The notes under the pieces were generated by a model that did no database searches, was not told where the DNA came from, and saw only the letters and a list, made by a program, of their open reading frames with translations. Shown in pieces: positions 44,765-54,638 of a DNA stretch of 64,000 bases. The stretch lies in assembly GCA_030442055.1 (NCBI GenBank), contig JAUJEB010000007.1, forward strand, positions 434,001-498,000, given 5' to 3'. This DNA is from Agaribacillus aureus. Lineage in GTDB: Bacteria > Bacteroidota > Bacteroidia > Cytophagales > Cyclobacteriaceae. Both the position numbers and the translations under genes were made by a program. Each line of letters opens with the position of its first letter. Position 1 is the stretch's first letter.

Positions 44765-45940
44765 TCAAAACAGGAAGCCCGCTCCCAGGCCTGCGAGTAT
44801 AATAAAGGGCGCTGGAATTTTGGTAAACATCAATAGGTTGAAAGTGCCAAATACCATCAACAAGTTGATGATATTCAGATCGATAGGTTTAAATAGCAAG
44901 AACGCAGCAGCAATAACCATACCCGAGCTGACCGCGTTGATGCCTTCCAGGGAAGCTTTCACGATACGGTATTTTTTAAGGTTTCCCCAGAATCGAATAA
45001 TGAAGAATATCAAAAAAGTACCCGGAAGAAAAATGCCGGCCGCTGATACAAGACCCCCTAAAATTTGACTGCCAAAACCGCTTCCTTTCATGGAAATCGA
45101 TCCGATAAAGGCACTGAAAGAGAATACCGGCCCGGGCAAAGCCTGCATGAGTGCGTAACCAGTAAGAAATTCTTCCTGATCCAGGTAAGACTTTAGGCTC
45201 GTAAATTCGGTATAGAGTAGGGGAATTAAAACCTGTCCTCCACCAAAAATAAGGCTTCCGTTCCTGTAAAAATTTTCAAACAACAAGATCGTCTGGGATT
45301 GGGTCACGGCGCCAAGTGCTGCCGCAAAAATAAATACTCCACCCCAGAGAAGGAAATTCCGCCAGTCGATCGCCAGTTTTTCCTTTTCTTCGATATCGTG
45401 CTTCTTGAATTTAAAAGCAGTAATGGCACCACCCGCCAGCAGGATAAGTGGGAATACGAAAGGTGAGCTGGCCAGGTAAGAAACAATAGCTGAGATCACC
45501 ATTAGCAGGATGCCGGTTTTGGTGTTAACGACCTTGGTAGTAATTTTATAGGCTGCGTAGGCTACAAATCCAATCGCCATGGGTTGGATAAACTTTGCAA
45601 AGTCCAGCGATATATTGTTTTCCTGCATATAGGAGATACCCATACCGGCTATGATCATCAGGCTTACAGCGGGCAACATCCAGATCAGCAGGGTCAGGTA
45701 GGCAAGATTGGGGCCACCGATTTTAAAGCCGATGGCTGTAATGGTTTGGGTGGATGTAGGGCCGGGTAAAATTTGGCACAATGCATTTAATTCTATCAGT
45801 TCCTGCTCATTGAGATAACGCCGTTTATTTACCATCAGGTCAAATAACATGGCGATGTGTGCCTGTGGACCTCCAAAGGCGCTAAGGGCAAGAATTAAAA
45901 CATCTTTTAAAAATATGTAATACCTGACTCTTTTGATCAA
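44765..45940 (-). CDS. Chromate transporter family protein (CHR/ChrA)
   Basis: 391 residues, about ten to twelve membrane helices in two homologous halves. The family signature FGGPQAHIAML is near the N-terminus and FGGGQVLIPLLYTEF is in the second half, with LPGPTSTQ and LPGPVFSF as the paired PGP motifs. ChrA-type proteins export chromate; many homologues of this kind have unknown physiological anions. The only in-frame start giving the conserved N-terminus is a TTG at 45940. It lies 24 bases after the oxygenase gene. Confidence 0.87.
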   Translation of the reverse strand: MIKRVRYYIFLKDVLILALSAFGGPQAHIAMLFDLMVNKRRYLNEQELIELNALCQILPGPTSTQTITAIGFKIGGPNLAYLTLLIWMLPAVSLMIIAGMGISYMQENNISLDFAKFIQPMAIGFVAYAAYKITTKVVNTKTGILLMVISAIVSYLASSPFVFPLILLAGGAITAFKFKKHDIEEKEKLAIDWRNFLLWGGVFIFAAALGAVTQSQTILLFENFYRNGSLIFGGGQVLIPLLYTEFTSLKSYLDQEEFLTGYALMQALPGPVFSFSAFIGSISMKGSGFGSQILGGLVSAAGIFLPGTFLIFFIIRFWGNLKKYRIVKASLEGINAVSSGMVIAAAFLLFKPIDLNIINLLMVFGTFNLLMFTKIPAPFIILAGLGAGFLF

Positions 45941-45964
45941 ATCAGTGAATGGTTAGCCTTGTGA

Positions 45965-46936
45965 TTACTTTTTTAACCCGATTTCAGCCAACCGTTCATC
46001 CAAAAATTCACCTGCAGTCATATCTCCATACTTTTTAGGGTGCTCCATATCAACACAGGAATCAAGGCAGGCTAAATCCATATCAGCTCTCGGATGCATA
46101 AAAAATGGAATTGAGAATCGTGATGTTTTCATTAGCTCCTTTGGCGGATTGACTACTCTATGAATGGTTGACTTTAGTTTGTCGTTGGTTAGCCTGGCCA
46201 TCATATCCCCGACGTTTACGACCAATTGGTTGGGCAGCGCCGTGATTGGGATCCATTTTCCGTCTTTTCTCAACACCTGCAGGCCATCGGCGCTGGCGCC
46301 CATTAATAAGGTGATCAGGTTAATATCACCGTGTTCTGCCGCCCTTACGGCATCATCCGGAACTTCCTCCGGGTTCTCAATCGGGAAATAATGTATTGGA
46401 CGTAAGATGCTATTACCGTTATGTACCTTGTCTTCAAAGTAAGCTTCGTCCAGGTTCAAAAAGATGGCGATGGCTTTTAACATCTGTTTCCCGGTATCCT
46501 CCAGTGTTTTGTACGCTTCCAGCCCCACTGTCTTCATTTCGGCAACTTGGTCCGGCCATATATTTTCGGGGTATTCATTTTTGATAGGATCTCCATCCCT
46601 TACTTCCTGGCCAATATGATAGAATTCCTTTAGATCACCGACGGTTCTACCCTTGGCATGCTCTCTACCCTTGCCAATGTAACCGCGCTGACCAAAAAGC
46701 TCAGGTAATTCGTACTTTTGTTTTACCGCATCAGGCAGGGAAAAAAAGCGTTTGATCACATCATACAGTTGGTGGATTAATGCATCGGACAGGCCGTGAT
46801 TTTTAATGGCAACAAAACCGATATTATTATAAGCCTCTCCCAGGGCCGCTACAAAATGCCTTTTCCTTATCGGATCGCCCCCTGTAAAATCTGCCAGATC
46901 CAACGAGGGTACTTCATCATATAATACCTCAGACAT
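45965..46936 (-). CDS. 2-oxoglutarate/Fe(II)-dependent oxygenase, isopenicillin N synthase-like
   Basis: 323 residues of the IPNS/plant DOX superfamily: N-terminal half with DIGxVAIKNHG-like sequence (NNIGFVAIKNHGL), metal-binding AEHGDINLITLL (His-x-Asp), the distal His in KSTIHRVVNP and the oxoglutarate-binding RFSIPFF (Arg-x-Ser). All four key residues are present, so activity is likely. Substrate unknown; homologues hydroxylate or oxidise small molecules. It is upstream of the ChrA-like gene with 24 bases between, probably cotranscribed. Confidence 0.87.
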   Translation of the reverse strand: MSEVLYDEVPSLDLADFTGGDPIRKRHFVAALGEAYNNIGFVAIKNHGLSDALIHQLYDVIKRFFSLPDAVKQKYELPELFGQRGYIGKGREHAKGRTVGDLKEFYHIGQEVRDGDPIKNEYPENIWPDQVAEMKTVGLEAYKTLEDTGKQMLKAIAIFLNLDEAYFEDKVHNGNSILRPIHYFPIENPEEVPDDAVRAAEHGDINLITLLMGASADGLQVLRKDGKWIPITALPNQLVVNVGDMMARLTNDKLKSTIHRVVNPPKELMKTSRFSIPFFMHPRADMDLACLDSCVDMEHPKKYGDMTAGEFLDERLAEIGLKK

Positions 46937-47088
46937 TAGTGTTAAGTTTTAGGATTAAGTTAAAATACTAAAAAATACAATAATTTTCACCTCCGTCAAA
47001 TCAAAGGACAAATTATCACCGGCCCTGGGACAAATTAATGACTTAAATCATCTTAATTTAGAATTTCTTAAGATTCATCCTCCTCCGG

Positions 47089-47547
47089 TTATTCATCCGC
47101 TACAACAATGGAAATGGTACTGCTCATAGACTCTCCGTAGGAGGCATGGACACCATCTGCAAATTGCATGGTAAGGGTGTGATTTCCAGGGGAAAGTTCA
47201 ATTTCAACCTCTGTCTGCCCTTTACCGTAATGAATGTGTGTGGAATCGGCAGGAACAATTTCGCCCTTTTTGATAAATGTGCCGTCAACGATTATATGAT
47301 GATGGCCTTTCCCTTCATTTACCTGGCCAGCGGGTTCTACTTCCATACCTTTCACACCCATCGTAACTTTAACCGGCGAAGAAACAGTATCCCCGTTTTG
47401 CGGCAATATAAAATAAACTTCGGGTGCCACTTTACTTTCAACAGGTTCTGACACTTCTTCTCCTTTTGAGGTGGTTTCACCTGTTTTTTTTGCAGAACAA
47501 GCCCCTGCGATAACAACAATTATTGCATATAGTAAATTTTTTTTCAT
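47089..47547 (-). CDS. DUF4399-like lipoprotein
   Basis: 152 residues. Lipoprotein signal peptide with lipobox IAGAC (Cys17), a low-complexity Lys/Glu linker, then a small beta domain containing FILPQNGDTV, GHHHIIVDG and HIHYGKGQTEV. The histidine-rich GHHHxxxD core is typical of the DUF4399 domain, often found in lipoproteins of unknown function and possibly metal-binding. It is monocistronic. Confidence 0.85.
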   Translation of the reverse strand: MKKNLLYAIIVVIAGACSAKKTGETTSKGEEVSEPVESKVAPEVYFILPQNGDTVSSPVKVTMGVKGMEVEPAGQVNEGKGHHHIIVDGTFIKKGEIVPADSTHIHYGKGQTEVEIELSPGNHTLTMQFADGVHASYGESMSSTISIVVADE

Positions 47548-47709
47548 AGAGAATAAATTTAGTTAGTAAGTGTAAGCTAAAGTTAATAAAATTAATTCGA
47601 TTGAATAGGAGATAAATTAATGAAAAGCTGGGCTATCTCAAAAGATCTTTGTCTTTAGTTCAAATCAAATATTAACAGGTTGCCAATACCTGAAAAAAGG
47701 CACCATGGG

Positions 47710-48939
47710 TCAATCCATTAAATAGGCCGTTTTAACCGTTTTTTGATTATCTCTATCTTGATCGGTAGCTGAGGTATGTATATTCCCAGCGGTTCCCGAG
47801 AATTTTTTGGATACCTTGTCTTTGTTAAAATAAATTAAAGAAAAGGGCAGGAGAAAAAACAAAATGATAACATAAGCAAAACCGATATACCTGAATTGCT
47901 GTACTTTTCTACTAAAATACCGGGCAAGCGCTATAGGAAGTTCTTTAAAGAAAGGTAATAGCAGAAACAATAAAATACCCGAAAAGTTAAAAACAAAATG
48001 TATTACCGCAATGCTGATAGCTGCTTCGTTTTTGAATAAAGCAGCCAGAAATGCGGTTACGGTAGTTCCTAAATTTGCTCCCACAATATAAGGAAAGCAG
48101 TTTTTTAAGGAAATTGTGCGATTGGCAACCAGGGGAACCACCAGGGAGGTGGTGATGGAACTTGATTGAACGGCGGATGTTAAAATCAATCCAAAAGAAA
48201 AAGATTGAAATTTATTCTTGAAGAAATAATTCCTGAAATTCTCTTTGGATTTTCCAATGAGTCGCCGGTATATAATGCGCGATAAAAACTTGATGGAAAC
48301 CAGTAATAATATAAACGAAATAATGACTGCTAATATCTTATTGTTAAACAGTGCCACAAACTTCTCACTGGCCAAAGTCAAAGTGCTGAGGATAGACAGG
48401 TATCCTTCATTAAATAATCCTTTATCAATGGTAGATATCCGGTATCCTATTCCCGAGGCAAAAAATGATAAAAAGCCATACAGTAATTCTAGTGGCAGAA
48501 GGATAAGTGTCAATAGTATATTGAGAAAATCATGAATAACACCGGCGGAAACAGCACGCCTGAAAGCTCTTTTATTGGTCACAAAACTCAGGGCCACCAG
48601 GCTTGAGGTGAGGGTTGTGCCTATGTTGGCTCCCATAATCATGGGAACTGCATTTTCCAGGGTCAAAGAACCTGTAGCCACCACTGCAACGATCATAGAG
48701 GTACTGGTCGAACTACTCTGTATGATGGCGGTAATGAGTAGTCCAATGAATAAGCCAATAAAGGGATTTGAGGTAGTATATAGTATTGATTCAACAGTGG
48801 TCTTTCCCAGGTGCTTAAAAGCAATACTCATCAAGCTAATAGTAAAGAAAAAGAAAATTAAGGAAGCAATGATCAGCATTGTTTGCCAGAGATAGTCAAC
48901 CAGGTTACTCCACTTAATATTTCCCAAGTTCGTTGGCAT
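47710..48939 (-). CDS. Na/Pi cotransporter family protein without PhoU domain
   Basis: 409 residues with about nine to ten helices in two related halves, each with a QSSS motif (IIQSSSTSTSMIV and SAVQSSSITTSLVVP) and GANIGTT/GANLGTT. This is the NptA/YjbB family, sodium-coupled phosphate transport or export. It ends after the membrane part with a short polar tail and has no PhoU-like domain. It is divergent from the second Na/Pi protein across a 734-base spacer. Confidence 0.88.
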   Translation of the reverse strand: MPTNLGNIKWSNLVDYLWQTMLIIASLIFFFFTISLMSIAFKHLGKTTVESILYTTSNPFIGLFIGLLITAIIQSSSTSTSMIVAVVATGSLTLENAVPMIMGANIGTTLTSSLVALSFVTNKRAFRRAVSAGVIHDFLNILLTLILLPLELLYGFLSFFASGIGYRISTIDKGLFNEGYLSILSTLTLASEKFVALFNNKILAVIISFILLLVSIKFLSRIIYRRLIGKSKENFRNYFFKNKFQSFSFGLILTSAVQSSSITTSLVVPLVANRTISLKNCFPYIVGANLGTTVTAFLAALFKNEAAISIAVIHFVFNFSGILLFLLLPFFKELPIALARYFSRKVQQFRYIGFAYVIILFFLLPFSLIYFNKDKVSKKFSGTAGNIHTSATDQDRDNQKTVKTAYLMD

Positions 48940-49673
48940 GATTCAGATTGTGTACTTTATAAGACTTTGCAAAATAAAAGGTGTAAAGCTACAAAAACAT
49001 ATAATATTATAATTGATGAGCGATTTCTTAACATTTCCTTAACATTAGAAAATATAAAATTTACGGGTTATTAAATGCCTTAATTCAAGATCTTGGTATT
49101 CATTCTTGCTTGTTTCCCTGGCATTTTCGTTTTGGGTCTTTCATCACCTGGCCCAAATTTAAAGTTTTATTGATCAAAGCCATTCACCAAATCTCCAGAT
49201 GTAGGTAGCCTTCATCATTATAAGGTCAATTTTCACGATTTTATTTTTTGAATTCACTTTAATGCCGTTTCATACGGGCGCCAGGGCGCTTTTGCCATTT
49301 TAACTTTCCTCCAGTTGCCTTCCAATTTTCAAAATGATTTCCACCAACTAAACGAACTTTAAACTTTTTGCAGGGTTGAGCTGTTACGACTAAAACAAAT
49401 TTTTAATACCTTCTTAATCTCATCGGCGCGTAAAAAGACCTGTAAATATTAAAAATATTTTGGGAATTGAACGCTTTGCAGCATTCATATTTAAATATTT
49501 ATACTAATTTAGAATTTAGCCATGATTGAACTAAGCCTAAATGTTAAGTTTATGTTAATTAATGCGCTAATTTTTAATTTTCTGTTTCAGAGAATTAACT
49601 TTATGCGCATAGATATCAACAGATGTCTTGGGATTGGGGACCGTCATGAAAGTAAATAATAATCGATTATATC
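48940..49673. other. Divergent spacer between the two Na/Pi cotransporter genes
   Basis: 734 AT-rich bases with no supported gene. It must carry the promoters for both transporters. A near-match to the -7 box, TAACTTTA, lies at 49596-49603, about 70 bases before the plus-strand gene. No clear hairpin or palindromic operator was found. Confidence 0.45.
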
Positions 49674-51356
49674 ATGGAATTTGGAATTTTTGATGTTCTT
49701 AAGATCATAGGAGCATTGGGTTTTTTCATTTATGGAATGAAAGTGATGAGTGATGGTCTTCAGCAAGTTGCTGGCGATAGTATGCGGAAGGTTTTGGGGG
49801 CCATGACCAGTAATCGATTTACAGGTGTATTTACTGGATTTCTTATTACAGGCATTCTGCAGTCTTCATCCGCTACGACGGTCATGACAGTGAGTTTTGT
49901 AAATGCCGGCCTGCTGTCACTTATGGAGTCTGCGGGCGTTATGATGGGAGCTAATGTTGGCACAACTATTACAGGCTGGTTGGTGTCTGTGGTTGGATTT
50001 AAGGTGAGAATAGCCGACTATGCTTTGCCCATTATTGCTATCGGTTTTCCCATGATGTTTTTGCGGAATCAAAATTTCCAAAAATGGGCTGAGGTACTAA
50101 TTGGTTTTGCCCTGTTATTTCTCGGACTGGCCGAATTAAAGGACGCAGTGCCGGATATTAAGAACAACCCCGAGGTCCTGGATTTTTTAAATGGATTTAA
50201 CCACGGGGGCTTTTTTACCAGACTGCTGTTTGTAGGGATCGGAACATTATTAACCATTGTCGTGCAGTCAAGTAGCGCTGCCATGACACTGACGATTGTT
50301 TTAACCTCCCAGGGCTTACCGCTTGATATTGCTGCGGCTATGGTGTTGGGAGAGAATATTGGTACGACAATCACAGCGGAATTGGCATCATTGGTCGCCA
50401 ATACCACTGCAAAGCGATCGGCCAGAATTCACTCATTATTTAATTTGGTTGGGGTGACGTGGATGATAATTCTGATGCCCATAATCCTCGATTTACTGGC
50501 CCAGGTTTTCCCTCCGCCATCCAGCGGCGATGCCAACAAGTTTGCCCTGGCTGCCTTCCACACTACTTTTAATACGCTTAATGTAGCATTGCTGATCGGA
50601 TTTGTACCGCTTTTGGTGAGATTCGCTACAAGTACTGTGAAGTCCAAAGATGATGGCGAGGAAGAAGAGTTTAAACTTGAATATTTAGGAAGTAAAATTT
50701 TCAATTCCGTTGAGTTGTCATTGGCCGAAGCTCATGCCGAAGTGATAAAGCTTGGAAAAGTTACCCATAAAATGTCCAGAATACTGTTGGAATTATCTAA
50801 CACCGACAGAAAAAAAAGAAAACTTAAATTATTGGAGAAACTTCGAAAATTTGAGGATCTGACGGACGCTATGGAGGAGCAAATAGCCACTTTCCTGGTA
50901 AAACTATCCCAGGAAAGATTAAGCCTGGAAGAATCGGCGGAGGTCAAAGGTATAATTGATATTATTACAGACCTGGAGCGAGTCGGAGATATTATCCTAA
51001 GAATGGGCTATGACATTGAAAGACTCGATAGAAAAGACTTGCACTTTAATGAAAACCAGAATAACCATCTGAATGAAATTGCCACTAAGGTGGATGACGC
51101 CTTTGTCATTATGCTTGAAAATCTTAAGGGGGAAAAATCCAAGGTAAGTCTTGAATCTGCAAAGTTAAAGGAGGAAGAGATCAATCAACTTAAAAAGGAT
51201 TTAAGAAAAGAGCAAATGAAACTTATCGGGTTGCCAGGGTATGATGTGCCCTCCGGCATTGTATATAGAGATATTTATTCCGGCTACGAAAAGCTCGGCG
51301 ACCATATTGTTAATGTTACTGAAGGTATTGTTGGTGAGAAGTTAGACCTGGCCTAA
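49674..51356 (+). CDS. Na/Pi cotransporter family protein with PhoU domain (YjbB-like)
   Basis: 560 residues. The membrane part (about 1-310) holds two QSSSA motifs and GANVGTT/GENIGTT. A soluble PhoU-like helical domain follows (about 350-555) with DLERVGDIILRMGYDIE and YEKLGDHIVNVTEG, the E/D-xVGD pattern of PhoU that binds metal clusters. The fusion suggests phosphate transport controlled from the cytoplasm, as in E. coli YjbB, an exporter. A neighbouring relative without PhoU is divergent. Confidence 0.9.
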   Translation: MEFGIFDVLKIIGALGFFIYGMKVMSDGLQQVAGDSMRKVLGAMTSNRFTGVFTGFLITGILQSSSATTVMTVSFVNAGLLSLMESAGVMMGANVGTTITGWLVSVVGFKVRIADYALPIIAIGFPMMFLRNQNFQKWAEVLIGFALLFLGLAELKDAVPDIKNNPEVLDFLNGFNHGGFFTRLLFVGIGTLLTIVVQSSSAAMTLTIVLTSQGLPLDIAAAMVLGENIGTTITAELASLVANTTAKRSARIHSLFNLVGVTWMIILMPIILDLLAQVFPPPSSGDANKFALAAFHTTFNTLNVALLIGFVPLLVRFATSTVKSKDDGEEEEFKLEYLGSKIFNSVELSLAEAHAEVIKLGKVTHKMSRILLELSNTDRKKRKLKLLEKLRKFEDLTDAMEEQIATFLVKLSQERLSLEESAEVKGIIDIITDLERVGDIILRMGYDIERLDRKDLHFNENQNNHLNEIATKVDDAFVIMLENLKGEKSKVSLESAKLKEEEINQLKKDLRKEQMKLIGLPGYDVPSGIVYRDIYSGYEKLGDHIVNVTEGIVGEKLDLA

Positions 51357-51389
51357 TCCAGACCACAACATATCAAATTATCTCTTTAA

Positions 51390-52481
51390 TTAGTTTTCCG
51401 ACATTATAAATTTAGCAATCCTGCCCTTAGGTCCGGCTGCGAAGCCCGCTGTGCCATCCTTGGAGAAGCTCGCGACATGGTAAGCAGTAGTATCCATAAA
51501 TCGCCAGGTATTGCCGCCATCCAACGAATAATCGGTCCCGGAGGTGCCTACCGCTATCAAATAATTTTTTTTGGGATCTCCAAAATGGGTGACACACGAT
51601 TTGAATCCATTGGGTTGGTTTTTTGTAATTAAAACCCAGGATTTACCGCCATCCCTCGTGATAGCTGCATTGGCTCCCCTCAAACGGTCGGCCCGATAAT
51701 CACCGCCCACGGCAATTCCGTTTAACGGATCCTTGAAGGCCAATGAAAAAATCCCAGTGGATGGTCTGCCCTGAATAACAGGAGTTTCTGCCACTTGCCA
51801 GGTTTGTCCTTTGTCGGCGGAACGGAACACGCGACTGGCCTTTACGCCTCCTGAGCCAATCCAGGCATACTTGTCCCCATAGACTGTCAGGCAGGTGCCA
51901 CTGGCAGCGAAACCTCCTTCACCTTCAAGGGCAGGTGGAATGTTTTCTTTAGGGATCTCCTGCCAGGTGTCACCTCCATCGCCGGTAGTAATGATGAGCA
52001 GGTGCCCGTCAACCGGGTCGCTGAAAGCAATACCATGTTGCCGGTCCCAGAAATCGATAGCATCAAAAAACACGCCTTCTTTTTCGTTGGAATAGCTTTC
52101 CATCCAATTTTTCCCACCATCGGTGGTTTTGAAGATCTTAGCCGGCAGGCCAATGCTAATAATAAAGCAGATGTTTTCATCAAAGGCCAGGATGTCCCTG
52201 AAATCGAGGCTATCCGTGTTCGGCACCTGGCGTCTGGTCCAGGTTTGGCCACCGTCAACGGTCAATAATACCGTGCCACCTGTGCCGCTGGCCCACGCTA
52301 TTTTTTCGCTGACCGTACATAATCCGCGAAGGCTGGCGTCTACGTCTGGTGTTGGCAATATTTGCCAATGAGAAGGTTGAGGTGCAGTCGATTCTTCCTG
52401 CGCGGATTTCCCGGTATTGCAGCCAGGTTGTAAAATGATGGCAAGGATTATTGCCAGGGAATATAGCTTGTGAGAGATCAT
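51390..52481 (-). CDS. Lipoprotein with BNR/Ycf48-like propeller repeats
   Basis: 363 residues. Lipobox LQPGC (Cys21), then a beta-propeller with repeated Asp-box motifs (TVDGGQTWTR, TTDGGKNWME, TGDGGDTWQE, SADKGQTWQV, TRDGGKSWVL and SLDGGNTWRF), at least six blades. Similar proteins are annotated as photosystem II assembly factor-like or sialidase-like, but the catalytic residues of sialidases are absent and a binding role on the envelope is more likely. It is convergent with the plus-strand Na/Pi gene. Confidence 0.85.
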   Translation of the reverse strand: MISHKLYSLAIILAIILQPGCNTGKSAQEESTAPQPSHWQILPTPDVDASLRGLCTVSEKIAWASGTGGTVLLTVDGGQTWTRRQVPNTDSLDFRDILAFDENICFIISIGLPAKIFKTTDGGKNWMESYSNEKEGVFFDAIDFWDRQHGIAFSDPVDGHLLIITTGDGGDTWQEIPKENIPPALEGEGGFAASGTCLTVYGDKYAWIGSGGVKASRVFRSADKGQTWQVAETPVIQGRPSTGIFSLAFKDPLNGIAVGGDYRADRLRGANAAITRDGGKSWVLITKNQPNGFKSCVTHFGDPKKNYLIAVGTSGTDYSLDGGNTWRFMDTTAYHVASFSKDGTAGFAAGPKGRIAKFIMSEN

Positions 52482-53096
52482 TATGGTTTATGTGTAAAAA
52501 TGAAAATTGAAATTAAAATAAAAATGAGAATATTGAGGGGTCTTGCGATTTTATTTTTATGCTGGTTTGTGGGAATTGTTTGGCGGCATGATTGATGGGT
52601 TTGTTTGGTCCCTCCGGGACCGGTTTACGGATAAATTTAATTTGCTACCGAGGTTTTGTCCCTCCGGGACATGTGGTTGATTTGAGTGATTTTTATGGTT
52701 TTAGTGATCTTTGCCTCCGTTGGTTAGTGTTTATTGGAGTTGGTATCAGGTTTTTATTGGTTTTCTGCTTCCATGCGATGAGGGATAAGATTATTGATCC
52801 CTTCTGCTGGTATTTGCCCTCTTGGATTTGCTTAAAAATCTTTTACCGTTATCAATTTTTGTATTGATACTTCTTGTTTTTCATCCAGGATTCTATTTAA
52901 TTAATGTTCCTCCCAATAATTATTTTAATCAAAGACAATTCCCCTACATGGGAAGTTGGCTTATATTAATAATATCTCAATCATAGTATAGCTATATTTT
53001 ATGTGGATACCGATTTTTACACGGAATTAATGCCCCGGAGGGGCAAGATCCAGGTAACAAGAAAACCTAATCCCAGAGGGATGAAACAATAAAACC
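52482..53096. repeat. REP-like hairpin region upstream of the transposase
   Basis: Contains four short hairpins related in sequence: GGTCCCTCCGGGACC (52607-52621), TGTCCCTCCGGGACA (52657-52671), TGCCCCGGAGGGGCA (53031-53045) and ATCCCAGAGGGAT (53070-53082). The first two have a TCC loop and the last two GGA or AGA, so the latter are in inverted orientation. The remaining bases hold no supported gene. These are the type of extragenic palindromes mobilised by REP-associated transposases. Confidence 0.75.
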
Positions 53097-53558
53097 ATGG
53101 CAGACACCTACACCCAAATCCATATCCATGCAATCTTTGCGGTCAGATACAGGGCAAATCTCATTTCAAAACAATGGAAAGAAGCGTTATATAAATACAT
53201 CGTCGGGATCGTTCAAAAGCATAATCACAAACTTCTTGCAATCAATGGTATGCCGGATCATGTACATGTTTTCTTCGGCATGAGGCCAACACAATCCTTG
53301 TCAGAGCTGATGCAGGATATTAAAGGAAGCTCCTCCAAATGGATAAACGATCAAGGATTCGTGAGCGGGAAGTTTAGCTGGCAAGCCGGATATGGTGCTT
53401 TTTCGTATAGTAAATCCCAGGTCCCATATGTTATTCGATATATCCGAAACCAGGAAAGCCATCATCGAAAGAAAACTTTTTTAGAGGAATACAAGATATT
53501 GTTGACTAAGTTCGAGGTGAATTACAAGGACCAATATATCTTCAAGGCATTAGATTAA
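53097..53558 (+). mobile_element. IS200-like / REP-associated tyrosine transposase
   Basis: 153 residues (start MADTYTQIHIHAIFAVRYR). The HUH motif is DHVHVFFG (residues 55-62), and the conserved Y1 region reads WQAGYGAFSYSKSQ then VIRYIRNQESHHRKKTF, whose tyrosine is the likely nucleophile. The size fits single-domain Y1 transposases that act on single-stranded DNA (PF01797 family). It is surrounded on its 5' side by four REP-like hairpins. Because no paired IS ends or accessory TnpB are seen, it is more likely a domesticated RAYT than an active IS. Confidence 0.9.
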
Positions 53559-53630
53559 TATAATTCCCCGGAAACATTTTCACACCTATTTTATGCAAGG
53601 GGGTAACGAATAAGATAGCTTTAAAAAAGG

Positions 53631-53927
53631 TCATAACCACGACCGGTGGTTTTTCTGGTAGGTGTCGATAAATTGTCGGTCGCTTTTAAGCAGGTAAATG
53701 ATGCCCTCAGCTACGCAAAAAATAAAAACGGCCATTAAAATGAAGATCCCGACATAAACCTGAAAAAGTAAAAAACCCAACAGGGTGACAATCAGCAAAA
53801 TCCTTCCCTCTTTTGAATAGTTCAATAAAAACTTATGGGTGCCAAAACATCCTAATAATATGGCTGCAAGCGCGGAGGTAATCCTTTTGCTCTCCTTTTT
53901 TAGATTTGTATTAGCGGGTTCTGTCAT
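53631..53927 (-). CDS. TM2 domain-containing protein
   Basis: 98 residues with two or three membrane helices. The TM2 signature (AAILLGCFGTHKFLLNYSKEG) links the first two helices. A basic/polar N-terminus (NTNLKKESKRI) lies before. Family function unknown. Last gene of the minus-strand tdk-porZ-recO group, 20 bases after recO. Confidence 0.85.
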   Translation of the reverse strand: MTEPANTNLKKESKRITSALAAILLGCFGTHKFLLNYSKEGRILLIVTLLGFLLFQVYVGIFILMAVFIFCVAEGIIYLLKSDRQFIDTYQKNHRSWL

Positions 53928-53947
53928 GAAGTTATTGGGTTGGATCT

Positions 53948-54637
53948 TTAGTTTAACACTTCATTTAGAATAGTCATGGATTTTACTTCCCCAAAGGATT
54001 CGATGTGGATTTTATAGAATGCCAGGACATGATATAAAATGGCCCTCCTGAAGCGATTGTTAATTTTTATCTTGTTATCATAACCCTCTTTAATAAAAAG
54101 GTCGATGACATTTTCTTCTTCATCGCTTATGCTGGCCTTGGCTCCCGCCGCAGCCAGCTGGGTTGAAATTTCATGGGCACTGGCAGGCGCAAAACCCAAA
54201 AAACCACATAATTTGAGTAAGAACTGCAAATGAAAGTTTTGAAAATTATCGGGCATATTTTCCAGGATCAAAATTGATTGATGGAGGAAATGAAATAACG
54301 CCTGGTTTTCTTCTTCCCCCTTTAAAGATTTGATCAGGATTTCTGTGATAAAAATTGCCATGCTTGATTTTTTGATGTCGGTTGGCAAATGCATCAATGG
54401 TTCCAGGCACTTTAATTCTGAAACACGGTTTAGCTGCGTGTTTTTTTTATGATAAACCACCATATCCAACAATGTCAGCGGCTGAAAAAAGGCAATTTTA
54501 TGCCTGGCTTTTTTGCTTCGTACCCCATTGACGATGTAGGAGGTCAGACCGAATGATTCGGTGTAAATTCTTACGATAATGGAAGTTTCCCTGTATTTAA
54601 TATAGTTAAGAACAATTCCCTGGGTTTTATAAAGCAT
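53948..54637 (-). CDS. recO: DNA repair protein RecO
   Basis: 229 residues. The N-terminal OB fold begins MLYKTQGIVLNYIKYRETSIIVRIYTES split over residues 1-28, followed by a helical domain. The zinc cysteines of some RecO proteins are missing, as usual in Bacteroidota. RecO loads RecA onto SSB-coated single-stranded DNA with RecR. Its start is one base from the stop of the PorZ-like gene, so the two are cotranscribed. Length is typical (220-245). Confidence 0.88.
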   Translation of the reverse strand: MLYKTQGIVLNYIKYRETSIIVRIYTESFGLTSYIVNGVRSKKARHKIAFFQPLTLLDMVVYHKKNTQLNRVSELKCLEPLMHLPTDIKKSSMAIFITEILIKSLKGEEENQALFHFLHQSILILENMPDNFQNFHLQFLLKLCGFLGFAPASAHEISTQLAAAGAKASISDEEENVIDLFIKEGYDNKIKINNRFRRAILYHVLAFYKIHIESFGEVKSMTILNEVLN

Positions 54638-54638
54638 C

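Noticed and set aside
52592-52867. 91-codon plus-strand frame upstream of the transposase
   Set aside because: It runs through two REP-like hairpins and has unusual composition; not a gene.
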